From Diploptera punctata (taxonomy: Eukaryota; Arthropoda; Insecta; Blattodea; Blaberidae), in assembly GCA_030220185.1 (NCBI GenBank), contig JASPKZ010004560.1, forward strand, positions 572,501 to 636,500: a stretch of DNA of 64,000 bases. Reading direction: 5' to 3'. Both the position numbers and the translations under genes were made by a program. Under the pieces are notes generated by a model, which had not been told where the DNA came from, did not search any database, and saw nothing but the letters and a program-made list of their open reading frames with translations. Positions 19,773-30,335 of the stretch are shown here, piece after piece; the stretch's first letter is position 1; each line of letters opens with the position of its first letter.

Positions 19773-20098
19773 AGTCCACCGCTGTGGTCTGGAGGTAGTG
19801 TGCTGCGTTCTCACGCAGCAAGCCCGGGTTCGATTCCCGGTCGGGACAGGCTCCTGGATGAGGGTTTTTTCGGGGTTTTTCCTCACCTGTAAGACAAATT
19901 TTAGGAAGCTTAGGGCCCAATGGTCCCCGAAAATCATCCGGCCATCATCATAATTATCATTATCATCATCATCCTTCACAGATGTGGAAAGCAACGGGAA
20001 ATTAACACACCTATAATTCTCTAGTAAAGCTGCAAAGCATAGCATGAAAGATTGCAGTCAAGGACCTGCCCTCGGGCAGAATTACTATGGATGGATGA
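19773..20098 (+). mobile_element. SINE-A, full length
   Basis: Head CTGTGGTCTGGAGGTAGTG and CGGGTTCGATTCCCGG; 3' end GGGCAGAATTACTATGGATGG. The AGCATGAAAATGCT hairpin is lost by a short deletion (AGCATGAAAGATTGC). Placed between two (ATT)n tracts, so the target duplication cannot be judged. Confidence 0.9.
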
Positions 20099-20099
20099 A

Positions 20100-20149
<50 letters not shown>

Positions 20150-20221
20150 TAATTTTTATATTATTAGCCTATATGTTAATAATAGGCCTATATAATATCC
20201 TACATTTATTATTATTATTAC

Positions 20222-20259
<38 letters not shown>

Positions 20260-20286
20260 TTACTATTATTTCTACTACTACTACTG
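20099..20286. repeat. Two (ATT)n tracts around a short spacer
   Basis: ATT runs at 20099-20148 and 20205-20262, then CTACTACTACTG. Leu/Ile-rich frames here are repeat translations. Confidence 0.95.
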
Positions 20287-20717
20287 TAGTCGTACTTAGG
20301 AATTGAATATGAGTTCAGCAGGAAATTGTAGTTTGATTCTTCAAGGAAAGGTTTTGTAAGAGTGTACATAAATCTTGAATCGTGTTTTCTGTTCGCCGTT
20401 TCCTGGGATTGTAATTGCACTGTAGGGATTTAGTGCGCAGTTCCAGTTTCTTCTGTTTCTTGAATGGCGTTGTAAAAACCCTCACACGGCAGGTCCAACA
20501 AATAGCTTAACGAAGCTTATTTACTCAGCTCCGTCTCCAGTAAATGGAAAGAAATTACTTCTACCAGAGCCACCGCTATCCTACATTTAATTCTCCAAAA
20601 TCTGCTCTAACAACTTTTTTCCATAGCCTATCTTCGCTATCGTCTGTCGCCATCAATTGGATGGTGTTTCCATTCTCGACAGGTTAGCCTTGATGACTGT
20701 TTTACCATTTTCATAAA

Positions 20718-20718
<1 letters not shown>
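20287..20718. other. Unassigned, no gene seen
   Basis: Less repetitive sequence without long frames or family matches. Confidence 0.4.

Positions 20719-20771
<53 letters not shown>
20719..20771. repeat. (ATT)n microsatellite
   Basis: Seventeen or so ATT units abutting the reverse LINE-F 3' end. Confidence 0.95.
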
Positions 20772-20774
<3 letters not shown>

Positions 20775-21048
20775 TAGGAATATTCCACAATGCAGTGTTT
20801 CTCCTTCAAACCAAAGTGATTTGTCGCCAGAGGTTCCTGTCTAGAGCATCTTCTACCCTCAGATCTCTAGCTTCCATACTTTTCCTCACTCCATCCATCC
20901 AACGTTCTCTCGGTCTGCCTCTTCCACTTGTTCCATTAGCTTACCAATTAAGAATCTTCTTTGCTATTCCCTCTTCGTCCATTTTTATGAGGTGTCCATA
21001 CATCCATCTCAAACGTTTTTCTTCTATTTTTTCCAATAAGTTTTTTCA
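20772..21048 (-). mobile_element. LINE-F 3' end, reverse
   Basis: AATTAGGAATATTCCACAATG is the reverse of the LINE-F terminus at 46615-46632. It carries on through GATCTCTAGCTTCCATAC and CCATCCAACGTTCTC, where it matches the 46500-46570 coding end. Confidence 0.85.
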
Positions 21049-21290
21049 TTATAAATAAATTGTATATATATATTTGTATTTTTACACTCCGTCTTCCTCA
21101 ACATTTCTTTATTATTCTATGTATTTTATTCTTGTGAAGCTTTTCGAAAATTTTATTTCATCTTCATGACGTTTATTTTATTTGTTTATTTGTAAATTGT
21201 ATATAATGGGTTTTGGTTGCTAGGTAAAATTTCGTTTAATAAATTTGTGTTTTTTTCTTCCTTGATGATTTCTATTTCTTATTTTTTTTT
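21049..21290. other. T-rich unassigned segment between two LINE-F parts
   Basis: Possibly an insertion or decayed LINE-F sequence; no motif is readable. Confidence 0.3.
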
Positions 21291-21394
21291 CTACTTGCAT
21301 AATTTCCCTTATTTAGCTGTTTCTGACCTTATTCCTTCTCGAAATTCTTGTCGATCGCCTCCAAAAATCTATTTCTACTGCGAACAGCTTAATG
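21291..21394 (-). mobile_element. LINE-F coding fragment, reverse
   Basis: CGAAATTCTTGTCGATCGCC and AATCTATTTCTACTGCGAAC are the reverse of the FLRRSTRISRRD coding segment read at 46310-46350. Colinear with the 3' end to its left. Confidence 0.75.
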
Positions 21395-21629
21395 GTTATT
21401 ATTATTATTATTATTACTATTATCATTATCATTATCTTTATCATTATCATTATCATTGTCATTGTTATTGTCTTTATCATTATCATTATCTTTAGCTTTA
21501 TCATTATCATTATCTTTATCATTATCATTATTATCATCATCATTATCATTATTATTATCATTATTATTATTATGATTATGATTATGATTGTTATTATTAT
21601 TATGATTATCATTATTATCATTATCATCG

Positions 21630-21702
<73 letters not shown>
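21395..21702. repeat. Compound (ATT/ATC)n microsatellite
   Basis: About 300 bp of ATT, ATC and TTATC units, the longest simple repeat of the window. Confidence 0.95.
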
Positions 21703-21703
<1 letters not shown>

Positions 21704-21895
21704 GGAAGAAGAAGGAAACGAAGAACTCTAAACTCTTGGATGCAGCAAATATGAACTGGAATGAGAACAAGAGGACTGGAGGGCATGGAGTGGATGGATA
21801 GAGACGAGTGGAGAAAGAAAATAAAACTTTATGCACAGAAAGATGTGTAAAAATTAAAAATCTGTATGTAAATAAATAAATAATAATAATTATTA
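21703..21895 (+). mobile_element. LINE-C 3' end
   Basis: GGAAGAAGAAGGAAACGAAG, GAACAAGAGGACTGGAGGG and AAAAATTAAAAATCTGTATG identify the family. The tail is TAAA/TAAT repeats. Confidence 0.8.
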
Positions 21896-21924
21896 TTATC
21901 TTTAAAGGGCACCAGAAACACTAA

Positions 21925-22112
21925 CAACAGTTAAATCTCAAGACTGCGATTGGCAAGACATGTACCACAAATGGGAAATGAAAGAGGGGCATGCAAGCTT
22001 ATTTTAGGAATACCAGACGGAAAACGCCAGTTGGTAAACCAAGAATAAAGTAGAAGAATAAAATTAGTCGTGATTTGAGGGAAGTAGATTATATAGGGGA
22101 TAATGGGGTAAA
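21925..22112 (+). mobile_element. LINE-A fragment
   Basis: Forward GHVARMGNER...GRP coding region (ACATGTACCACAAATGGGAAATG, AAAACGCCAGTTGGTAAACC) to GTAGATTATATAGGGG. Both ends truncated. Confidence 0.8.
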
Positions 22113-22191
22113 ATTGCCCGGGTAGAGATGTGTTGAATGCTTATGTCAGGCGGCCTTGAACCCTGCGTTTCGATAGTACCAGTTACTTTTT

Positions 22192-22209
22192 ATATATATA
22201 TATATATAG

Positions 22210-22252
<43 letters not shown>
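22192..22252. repeat. (TA)n dinucleotide repeat
   Basis: Two TA runs split by GCC. Confidence 0.95.
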
Positions 22253-22253
<1 letters not shown>

Positions 22254-22330
22254 TTTATTTATTCAGTTTATAAACTTTCTTTTGAAGTCACATATCGCTC
22301 AATAAACGCCCAACCTATATATTTTTTTAT

Positions 22331-22540
22331 AAATTACACTGAGCAACAAAAAAGAACCATTTTTTGTCTCAGAAAGAATAATATGTGATTCTGATAGTAT
22401 GTTTCCTCCTGAATTCAAATATGATATCGGTTTTTCTCCATCACGCAAGGTTTCCGAGAGACAGGAATTTATAATTTCAAACACTAATATTTTCTACATT
22501 CGTAACTACACAATATTCGAACATTCGGACTCACCTAGTC
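22331..22540. repeat. Mosaic duplication, part A
   Basis: Matches 26900-27105 at high similarity (TTACACTGAGCAACAAAAAAG, TCACGCAAGGTTTCCGAGAG, ATTCGGACTCACCTAG). Similarity stops at the CTAG. No coding frame is supported. Confidence 0.8.
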
Positions 22541-23001
22541 CGTCAGCGTGGAGCGACGTGACATGTACGCAGGTTGAATTCTTCACCAAATGTGGAACGA
22601 CGTGACGTGTACGCTAGCTACACGCACTGCTTTAAACTGTAATTATGATCTTTGTGTTTACATTAACTATTTACCGTTTATACAAATTTTATTTAGAGAC
22701 TTCAAAGTTTATATTAGTGCATATATTAACTGATGACGGCACTCAGTAACAAGTTAAAATAATTTTATATTTGCATTTATTCTTGCGGCCTCTGACATTT
22801 TTTCTTAAATATATAACTTGATAGAGGATTTCTTAGAAAAATAAATTCGCCTTTTTTTTTGTATTAGCTTGTCTATCAAATTGAATCTATTTTTAAATCT
22901 ATTCATTTTTAATAATAATGTCGCAAAATTCAGTATATACAAAGGCCCAACAAAGTTATTTCCGATTTACGCTATTGTACAGGACCACAACAGTAAATTT
23001 C

Positions 23002-23002
<1 letters not shown>
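22541..23002. other. Unassigned, no gene seen
   Basis: Contains a diverged direct repeat of ~15 bp around GAGCGACGTGACATGTACGC and GGAACGACGTGACGTGTACGC at about 22550-22612. Confidence 0.45.

Positions 23003-23036
<34 letters not shown>
23003..23036. repeat. (TA)n dinucleotide repeat
   Basis: About 16 TA units. Confidence 0.95.
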
Positions 23037-23039
<3 letters not shown>

Positions 23040-23099
23040 ATGACGATATCCTTACATTATGGAAAGATAGCTAGTCTACAATTCACTCAGTATCTAAAA

Positions 23100-23392
23100 C
23101 GTAAAGCGGTCCACTACAGACCTTAGAAGGTTCTTGAGATATTAGGCGGTTAAGGCTTCCACTTTTTCTAGACTATAGGTACTTGATGTAAGCCGGGTAC
23201 TTATCTCTGTCTGATGGCCCATGACAAGTATCTGGTACTCATTTCTGTTAGAGTCTGAGTCAACCCTGGGGTCACAGTGCCGCCTGAAAGTTTGGTTCAG
23301 TATAAAAATCCTGATCCACCGGGACTCAAACCCTCGATATTCCTGCTTGTAGCATGTTGATCTTTTAAGTCCACATCTCTGGTGAAGCTATT
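23100..23392 (-). mobile_element. SINE-C, reverse, decayed
   Basis: GGTTAAGGCTTCCACTTTTTC, TCTGGTACTCATTTCTGTTAG and AAAAATCCTGATCCACCGGG match the SINE-C copies at 48206 and 54736. The tRNA-like head at the right is eroded. Confidence 0.75.
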
Positions 23393-23419
23393 ATAGTTAT
23401 ATATCATCAACTGGTTTAA

Positions 23420-23740
23420 GCTTGGAAACCAGAAGAAAGACATTGAAATTTAGGGTTGATGAAGGTCTTTTAGCACAACAGGTATCATGTGTAGAAAGAC
23501 AATTTTTTGAAGGCACACTACCTAAAATAATGTTTCCGAAGTGTTAGAAAGACACATTTGGAGAAGGCTGCCCCCCTACAAGAAAGAAGGACAGCGCATA
23601 GAAGCAATGTGTTTGTAATAAACATGAACAAAGTAAACACAAGGGGAAAAAAATACACTTATTGTTGCCCGAGTGTCAAACAGCTGGTTTACACTTTGAA
23701 GGTTTATCACACCAATTTTTGAAGTTCATTCCGTTTTTTT
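23420..23740 (+). pseudogene. Possible piggyBac-like transposase C-terminus
   Basis: Broken frames give KTLKFRVDEGLLAQQV, then after a frameshift a segment with RRLPPYKKEGQR, and then CNKHEQSKHKGKK and a C..C-type LLPECQTAG..FEG. A basic linker followed by a Cys-rich finger resembles the C-terminal end of piggyBac (PGBD4-like) transposases. The DDD catalytic core is not present. Low confidence because frames must be switched to read it. Confidence 0.35.
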
Positions 23741-24126
23741 TAAGATCCTGTTCTTTGTGTAACTATTTCGTTGTGTTGTTAGGCAAAGCCGGTTCCCTGA
23801 ATTCTTCAAAGAATCCCTAGTGCAGTTCACTGTGCCACTTATGTGAGAAATTTACAAAAAGGACCTATTTCAACTGTGGCACAACAACCATAAATAAGTC
23901 TGCAAAAAATGCAGAGATGTTACGTGAGAACCGTAACAAATTTAATTAATTAAATATTATATTAAGGTTTCACCATAAACGAATTGCAAAAACATTTCAA
24001 TTACTCAAGATATATCAAATTAAATGTGTTATTGAAATACTGGCACTGAACGGCTGAGTTTAAATACTGGTGAACTTCCTCCCGCATCAGAGTATTGCCG
24101 GCCATTTAACTCCATCCACTCTGAAG
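23741..24126. other. Unassigned, no gene seen
   Basis: A+T-rich, no family match in the window. Confidence 0.35.
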
Positions 24127-24470
24127 GGCTAGAAAGTAAGAAATGCCGATTTTCTGCTATATTTTGCATGTCGAGCATCCCTCTTGATGGTCCAACAATA
24201 ATCGGTTAGTATATTAGGATTCCATTTGCCTTGATATCTCTTTTCCATAGCTGAAATATCCTGATGAAAGTGTTCCCCGTTTTATTTTACAATGGACAAA
24301 TGGGCGAAAAAGTTTATTAAAAAATAATGATTTAAATCCATTAATTGAAATTGAAATAAAAAACTGCGGGTGATGGAGAAATTCCGAATACATATTTGAA
24401 AACACGATACAAAACTGCATTAAGTACAAACTATTGGTATTCATGAGACAAAAATCATGTTGGCCAGAGT
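24127..24470. repeat. Mosaic duplication, part C
   Basis: Matches 27106-27450 (AAAGTAAGAAATG, TCCCTCTTGATGGTCCAAC, ACAATGGACAAATGG). The minus frame at 24214-24444 is not conserved intact in the other copy. Confidence 0.8.
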
Positions 24471-25235
24471 TATTATAGGCCTACATCACAGGTGATCAAG
24501 TTATAATTTCTAATTCAGAGAATAACTTACAAAATATGACTCGTATATACACTAAATAAAATATTAATAGATTATGAAATGGAAGTATCGGTACAAAAGT
24601 CAAAATTAACGGCATTCTTAGGAGAAGATCGAATCAGAAGTAAGATAATACACAATAACTAATGCCTAGAACAAGTACAACATGTCAACTATTTAGGTTG
24701 TGAAATATTTTATCAAAATGAAAAAGATGTGAACAAGAAAATCACCAAATTTACAAAAATCTTAGGAATAATAAATACTACATTAAAAGCTAAATCAATA
24801 CATAAATGCACTAGAATAAAAATATATAATACTTAGCATTACCCTCTCTTTTATACGGAAGTGAGATTTGGACATTAAGGAAAAGAGGAGCAGAATCAAA
24901 GTAACGGAAATGAAATTTCTCAGAAGGACTGCAGGATACACTCTTTTAGATCGAGAAAAGGAACATTTTTAAAAATTAGAAGTTTAATCAGTAGAAGATA
25001 AACTCAACAGATATAAATTAAAGTGCTAGACCAACGTTTCGCAACCTGTAGTTCGCAAATCCCCAAGGGGTTCGCGAAATATTTCAAGGGGTTCGCCAGA
25101 CCTTTTCTGTAATGGCGGGTTTCAAGGTTGGGTCTATTATTGTTTTCTTCATTTCTGCGGCATTGTCATAATTTACATGTGAATGCTTTACTATTCCATA
25201 TTCTGCACACGAATTTACTAAGTTATTTTTCAGCG

Positions 25236-26018
25236 CGTTTTCAAAATTTATCGGTTCATCACAATTTGGAACAAGATCACAAGACTCTTCTTTACTTTTG
25301 ATACCACAACACAGTACATGTCTATACTCAGAATCTTACACAATATCTATGACTAGAGCATGTAACTCACTTCCCAGTCATGTCGGGGACTGTCAATCGC
25401 TACCATTATGTAAATACAAAATAACTGATATCTTAATTTCCACACAATGAAAATATTAACTGCATAACAACTATATTCAGCATTTTGTAAATAATCATCT
25501 AGAAAGCTTTACTTACTTAATTTTATTTTATATTATTTTTATTTTATTACATTCCATGTTAGTCACGAGGTAGCGTGCTGCCTTCTCAAGCAGCAGGCCC
25601 GGCTCCTGGGTGAGGTTTTTTTCGGGTTTTTTTCTCACCTGTAAGACAAATGTCAGGAAGCATAGGACCCAACGGCCCCCGAATATCATCCGGCCATCAT
25701 CATCATCATCCTTCACCGGTGTGGAAAGCAACGGGAAGCTACCACACCTGTAATTCCCTAGTAAAGCTGCAAAGCATAGCATGATAATGCTATGATTGCA
25801 GTGAAAGACCTGCCCACGGGCAGAATTACTATGGATGGATATTCCATGTTTTTGTTAGTATTAGCTAGTATTATATCACATCTCCGTTGTCTTTTTTTAG
25901 TATATATTTTAATAATATCCTAAAATTGTAAATAATTTTTGTATAATTTTACTCTTCGCTGGTTGAGTGGAATAAAAGACCTTATGGTCTTAACTCTGCT
26001 AGCTGAAATAAAGCATTA
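25236..26018 (+). mobile_element. LINE-E copy interrupted by SINE-A
   Basis: Starts in the decayed C-terminal coding region (ACAAGATCACAAGACTC, TGTAACTCACTTCCCAGTC) and ends with GAATAAAAGACCTTATGGTCTTAAC, the terminal hairpin, followed by ATAAAGC and an (ATT)n tail. SINE-A sits in the 3' UTR. Confidence 0.75.
25561..25840 (+). mobile_element. SINE-A without B-box
   Basis: Flanked by ATTCCATGTT (25551-25560 and 25841-25850). The head retains CACGAGGTAGCGTGCTGCC but jumps from CAGGCCCGG to CTCCTGGGTGAGG, so the T-arm/B-box is deleted. The rest, including AGCATGATAATGCT, is normal. Confidence 0.92.
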
Positions 26019-26021
26019 TTA

Positions 26022-26068
<47 letters not shown>
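26019..26068. repeat. (ATT)n microsatellite
   Basis: Sixteen or so ATT units directly on the LINE-E 3' end. Confidence 0.95.
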
Positions 26069-26357
26069 TCCTTGGAATTCAATTTTTTGTATGTCTAGTG
26101 TATATGTATAGGCCTACTTAAAAGTCAGTGGTTCACCCAATTCAAATCTTTGTGGAAGGGGTTTTCGAGTCGAAAAAAATTGGGAACCGCTAGACTAGAC
26201 CATGTAAAAAGAATGGACAATTCAAGAATCCCAATAATGATAATGCAATTTAAGTCCAAAGGACATCGTCGACCAGGAAGATATCTTAAAAGACTGCTAG
26301 ATGGGACCGAAACAGGTGTCCATAGGCCTAATTCGTGACGGATGATGATGATGATGC

Positions 26358-26899
26358 ATAATCTTTCATATCCAATCATAACGTCAACATTTACATCACA
26401 GGTCAATGGAATATATTAAACATATTGCTTCATCTAACATCTCATTATTATTCTTCTTTCGCCATTTCAGTGTCGTGTTATTGGGATTTACAACCAAGTG
26501 GAAATACAGGAACTGTCGGTCTTTTTTCAAGCAAAAATTGAAAAAAAAAAAGTAAACTTTCTACATTGGCGTTTCTTTCCTTTACAGAGTGATCGGATGC
26601 AATTCAGTTACAGAAATAATACATATAAACATTACGACGTTTTAGTTGAAGGGAAGAGAAAGGGAACTATATACATTTTGGAACCAGTTTCGAGACATAA
26701 AATAAATTCTGGCACATAAAATAAATTCTGGCACATAAAACATTTTAAAAAATAATACAAGCGAAAAGAAAATAAACCAAACAATATAAAATATATTAAT
26801 ACCAGATTGGAGAAGATAATTAAAGACATTAGGAAATAATATAAAATAAAACAAATTTAGGAGTAATTTTCAAAGTATAAAACGCACTCTGATACACAA
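26358..26899. other. Unassigned, no gene seen
   Basis: Contains a tandem ACATAAAATAAATTCTGGC duplication at about 26695-26735. No recognised element. Confidence 0.4.
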
Positions 26900-27450
26900 A
26901 TTACACTGAGCAACAAAAAAGAAACTTTTTTGTCTCAGAAAGAAAAAAAAATGTAATTCTGATAGTATTTTTTTCCCTGAGTTCAAATATAATACCGATT
27001 TTTCTCCATCACGCAAGGTTTCCGAGAGACAGGAATTTATAATTTCAAAGTCTTTAATATTTTCTACATTCGTAACTGCACAATATTCGAACATTCGGAC
27101 TCACCTAGAAAGTAAGAAATGATGATTTTTTGCTACATTTCGACTGTGGAGTATCCCTCTTGATGGTCCAACAATAATCGGCCAGCATATTAGGATTCCA
27201 TTTGCTTTGATATCCCTTTTCCATAGCTGAAATCATTCGAGTTAGCTCATTTGGTTTTATTTTACAATGGACAAATGGACGAAAAAACGTTTATTAAAAA
27301 AATAATTATTTAAATCCATTAATTGAAATTGAAATTAAAAAAAAATTGTGGGTGATGGAGAAATTCCGAATACATACTTGAAAACACGATAAAAAAACTG
27401 CATTAAGTACAACTATTGGTACTCATGAGAGAAAAATCATGTTGACCAGT
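26900..27450. repeat. Mosaic duplication, part B (A joined to C)
   Basis: The first half equals 22331-22540 and the second half equals 24127-24470, joined at CTAG. An A10 run and small indels distinguish it from the other copies. Confidence 0.8.
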
Positions 27451-27727
27451 GTAATTAATGCAAAGGGGAATAATGTAAAAAATATATAATATAATAATAT
27501 CAAACAGAAGAAAATAATTTTAAATGCATTAGGTAATAAAATAAGTAAAACAAATATATAAGAAATTTTCAAATATAAAGCACATTTTAACATACACAAA
27601 GAATTAATGTTATGGAATAATAGTATTTTAGGGGAAATAAGATTGAATGCAAGGTAAGATGGCACCAATACTACTAAACACGAACTTCCATATCTTATTA
27701 ATTTATGACAAAAATTATAAATATGTG
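27451..27727. other. Unassigned A+T-rich spacer
   Basis: Nothing recognised. Confidence 0.35.
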
Positions 27728-27737
27728 GGTCTATCAG

Positions 27738-28030
27738 CGAGGTAGCGTGCTGCCTTGTCGCGCAGCAATTCCCGGTCGGGACAGGCCTCTGGGTGAGGTG
27801 TTTTTCGGAGTTTTTTCCTCACCTGTAAGACAAATGCCAGGAAGCTTAGGGTCCGAAAATCATCCGGCCATCATCATCAACCTTACCATTATCATCATCC
27901 TTCACCGGTGTGGAAAGCAACGGGAAGCTACCACGCCTATAATTCCCTAGTAAAGCTGCAAAGCATAGCATGAAAATGCTATGATTGCAGTGAAAGACCT
28001 GCCCTCGGGCCGAACACTATGGAATGGAAT
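27738..28030 (+). mobile_element. SINE-A, 5' part incomplete
   Basis: Flanked by GGTCTATCAG (27728-27737 and 28031-28040). The copy begins at CGAGGTAGCGTGCTGCC; a deletion removes GGGCCCGGGTTCG so the B-box is lost (GCAGCAATTCCCGG). The tail is GGAATGGAATGG instead of GGATGGATGG. Confidence 0.92.
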
Positions 28031-28040
28031 GGTCTATCAG

Positions 28041-28465
28041 ATCAGAAGTTTACACTTTTTCCAAGATGCCGATAAATATCCTTTATTTACAATTTCATTA
28101 CGTGCAGAATATATGTTTCTTGCTGACTTACCTGTATAATCTGCTGTTATTTTCACCACATCCTCAATCACTAATTTAGGATATTTTTACTAAATTGTTT
28201 GAAAACGATAGAAATAATTTGTTCTCTCCGCTTTACAAATGCTTTGTTTTCCAATGTTTTATTATTGTACAGAAGCGGCCATTTTAAACAACTGAAATTC
28301 CAATGTATTCTATATTGCACATCCGCAAGAATATAACAATGTCCATGTAATATATTGAAGTCGTATTTCTATAATTTTAAATTCTCATACATAACGTATA
28401 TTGACATGTGCTAGATAATACATATTTTTATTTATTTTTTTATATTCTCTACTTCCAGTGGTCGA
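28041..28465. other. Unassigned, no gene seen
   Basis: A+T-rich, no family match. Confidence 0.35.
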
Positions 28466-28780
28466 GACCGCTGTGGTCTCGAGGTAGCGTGCTGCCTTGT
28501 CACGCAGTGGGCCCGGGTTCGATCCCCGGTCGGGGCAGTTTTTCTGGGTGAGGTTTTTATCGGGGTTTTTCTCACCTGTAAGACAAATGTCAGGAAAACG
28601 TTTAAGGCCCAAACGGTCCCGGAAATCATATTGGCCATCATCCTTATCATCATCATCATCCTTCACCGGTGTGGAAAGCAACGGGAAGCTACCACACCTA
28701 CAATTCCCTAGTAAAGCTGCAAGCATAGCATGAAAATGCAGTGAAGGACCTGCCTTCGGGCAGAATTACTGTGGATGGAG
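28466..28780 (+). mobile_element. SINE-A, nearly full length
   Basis: Intact A-box-like TGGTCTCGAGG and B-box GGTTCGATCCC; ends GGGCAGAATTACTGTGGATGG. The hairpin near the 3' end is lost by a short deletion (AGCATGAAAATGCAGTG). No convincing target duplication. Confidence 0.9.
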
Positions 28781-29424
28781 TGTTAGAGAGTAAACTGCAT
28801 TTTCTTACACGCTTTAAGGATAAAGTCGTTAATCGACAAATTAAAATGTATTTCATCTGCTTTGTTTACTTTTAAAAGTGGAACTTATTCGAAAGATATA
28901 TAATGCATTAATACCAAACTGAAGAAAACGATTCATCATTAAACAAAATACGCTTTGTTCACCCCTTTGGATAGAAGAAGTTTCATTTATATTCCCTTAA
29001 CAACGAACCATAATCAATTCTTGTTAGTAAATTTTTATAACATATACTGTTAATTGTGATGCGGATCTTGATATGCTTTTGTTTGTTATTGTATTTGGTT
29101 TCCTGTAGATAGTGCGCAGCGATTTACGTTCAAGTGAAGATTATCTAAATCCTTTACTCGCTGCATTCATTCTTTTAAAAAATCCTCTCTCTTTTTCTTA
29201 TATTTCTTCTGCTTTAGTGTTGAGACATAAATAAGATTCTAGAAAGACGATAAAGTTTTCTTAACGTGCCTACGTACAAAAATAAACTACTCTTTTAACA
29301 GAAAGATAAATGTATACATTTAACGATAATAAAAACTTATAAAACTTTATGAAACGAGAGGCATATTACTAGGTTTTGATATCTGTTAGGTTGTATCATA
29401 AGTAATGCCGGTTTTTAATGTAAT
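28781..29424. other. Unassigned, no gene seen
   Basis: Possible single-copy sequence with no open frame. Confidence 0.35.
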
Positions 29425-29560
29425 CATCTTCTTCACGGATTGAACTGCAAAAGGTTCGTTCCGATCTCATTCAAAAATTGATCTCTCCATCGTGCTCTTG
29501 GCCGTCCCACACATCTGTATCCCTCTGGCTTAAATGTGACGAAGATACAGTGTATTCAAA
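29425..29560 (-). mobile_element. LINE-K 3' end
   Basis: CACGGATTGAACTGCAAAAG and CCATCGTGCTCTTGGCCGTC recur at 32906-32985. It is a short reverse piece with the GAA-type tail remnant (ATCTTCTTC) at the left. Confidence 0.7.
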
Positions 29561-29574
29561 CATCTATTACGAAT

Positions 29575-30335
29575 GTCTTCTTCTTCTTAATCATAATTTG
29601 TAAGATTTTCATCCTGTTTATTTCCAAAATCTCTCCTCGGAGGAAGACGTATTGGATGTGCATTCACTGTCTATCCATCTCTTAGCTAGTCTTCCTCTTG
29701 TTCTTCTCCCGTCCATTGGTCTATCTTCTTTAGCTCGTTTTGCAAGTCGGCTGTCTTCCTACTTTTATATGACCTTTCTAATATTTTCGTCTATCTACAA
29801 TAAATTTGGTTTTGTCGTGAATATGACATTTGTTCCTAATTTCTGTCTTGTGTATCTTATCAAATAATATTTTCGACTAGATAGTTCTTAAGATATTAAT
29901 TTCACATGTGCTTATTATTTGTTTAGTTTTTGTTGTACCAGTATTAGTTTCTGCTCCATATACCATAACTGGTCGAATATGCGGATTTTGTTTTCTATTG
30001 ACATATGTTTATTGCGCAAAATTAAATCTTTCATATATCCTGAAATTTTTGCTGCTTTATTAGCTTGTTTCTTTGCTTCCATTATTAAAATTTTAAAGTT
30101 TGTTATTAATAAACCTAAATAATTAAATTCTGATATTTGTTCTATAATTTTTTTCTTTCCGCTTCTAATTTGCAACTTACTGGTTGTTTTGATTTTGTTA
30201 AGCATTTAGTCTTATTCGTATTAATTTCCATATTGTATTTTCTAGCATTTATATTAAATTGATTTAAAGATCTTTGTAAATTATCTTCAGATTCTGAAAA
30301 GAGAACGACATCATCTGTATAACATTATTACGAAT
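29575..30335 (-). pseudogene. LINE-I, RTE-like RT fragment with YTDD
   Basis: In reverse, the right end encodes YTDDVVLFSESEDNLQ, then INTNKTKCLTK and QISEFNYLGLLITNFK, then AYST...ETNT, and toward the left GRRTRGRPAKRWIDS and a (GAA)n tail. YTDD stands where LINE RTs usually have YADD. Several stops break the frame. The 3' end matches 49395-49595. Confidence 0.75.

Larger units (their letters stand above)
25028..26193. mobile_element. hAT-like non-autonomous element
   Basis: Left end CAACGTTTCGCAACCTGTAG with GGGGTTCGCGAAAT, right end in reverse TAGCGGTTCCCAATTTTTTTC. Both resemble hAT termini of the type CAG.GGTTCCCAACC. The flanks TGCTAGAC and GACTAGAC share six of eight bases, compatible with a decayed 8-bp duplication. 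No transposase is present; inner sequence is largely LINE-E plus SINE-A. Confidence 0.7.
24562..26357 (+). mobile_element. LINE-D copy split by an hAT-like element
   Basis: The first part (to 25027) reads brokenly as LGEDRIRSKI, VNYLGCEIFYQNEKDVNKK and MKFLRRTAGYTLLDREK, the LINE-D post-RT module. The second part (from 26194) resumes at GACCATGTAAAAAGAATGG and finishes with GGACATCGTCGACCAGGAAG and a GTGACGGATGATGATG tail. The interruption carries a nested LINE-E and SINE-A. Confidence 0.8.

Noticed and set aside
21313..21786. 157-codon Ile/Met-rich frame and its opposite-strand partner near 21.5 kb
   Set aside because: Translation of the compound ATT/ATC microsatellite; the ends belong to LINE-F and LINE-C.
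24214..24444. 76-codon minus frame as a conserved gene, since the region is duplicated at 27.1 kb
   Set aside because: The duplicate has indels that break the frame, so selection on a protein is not indicated.
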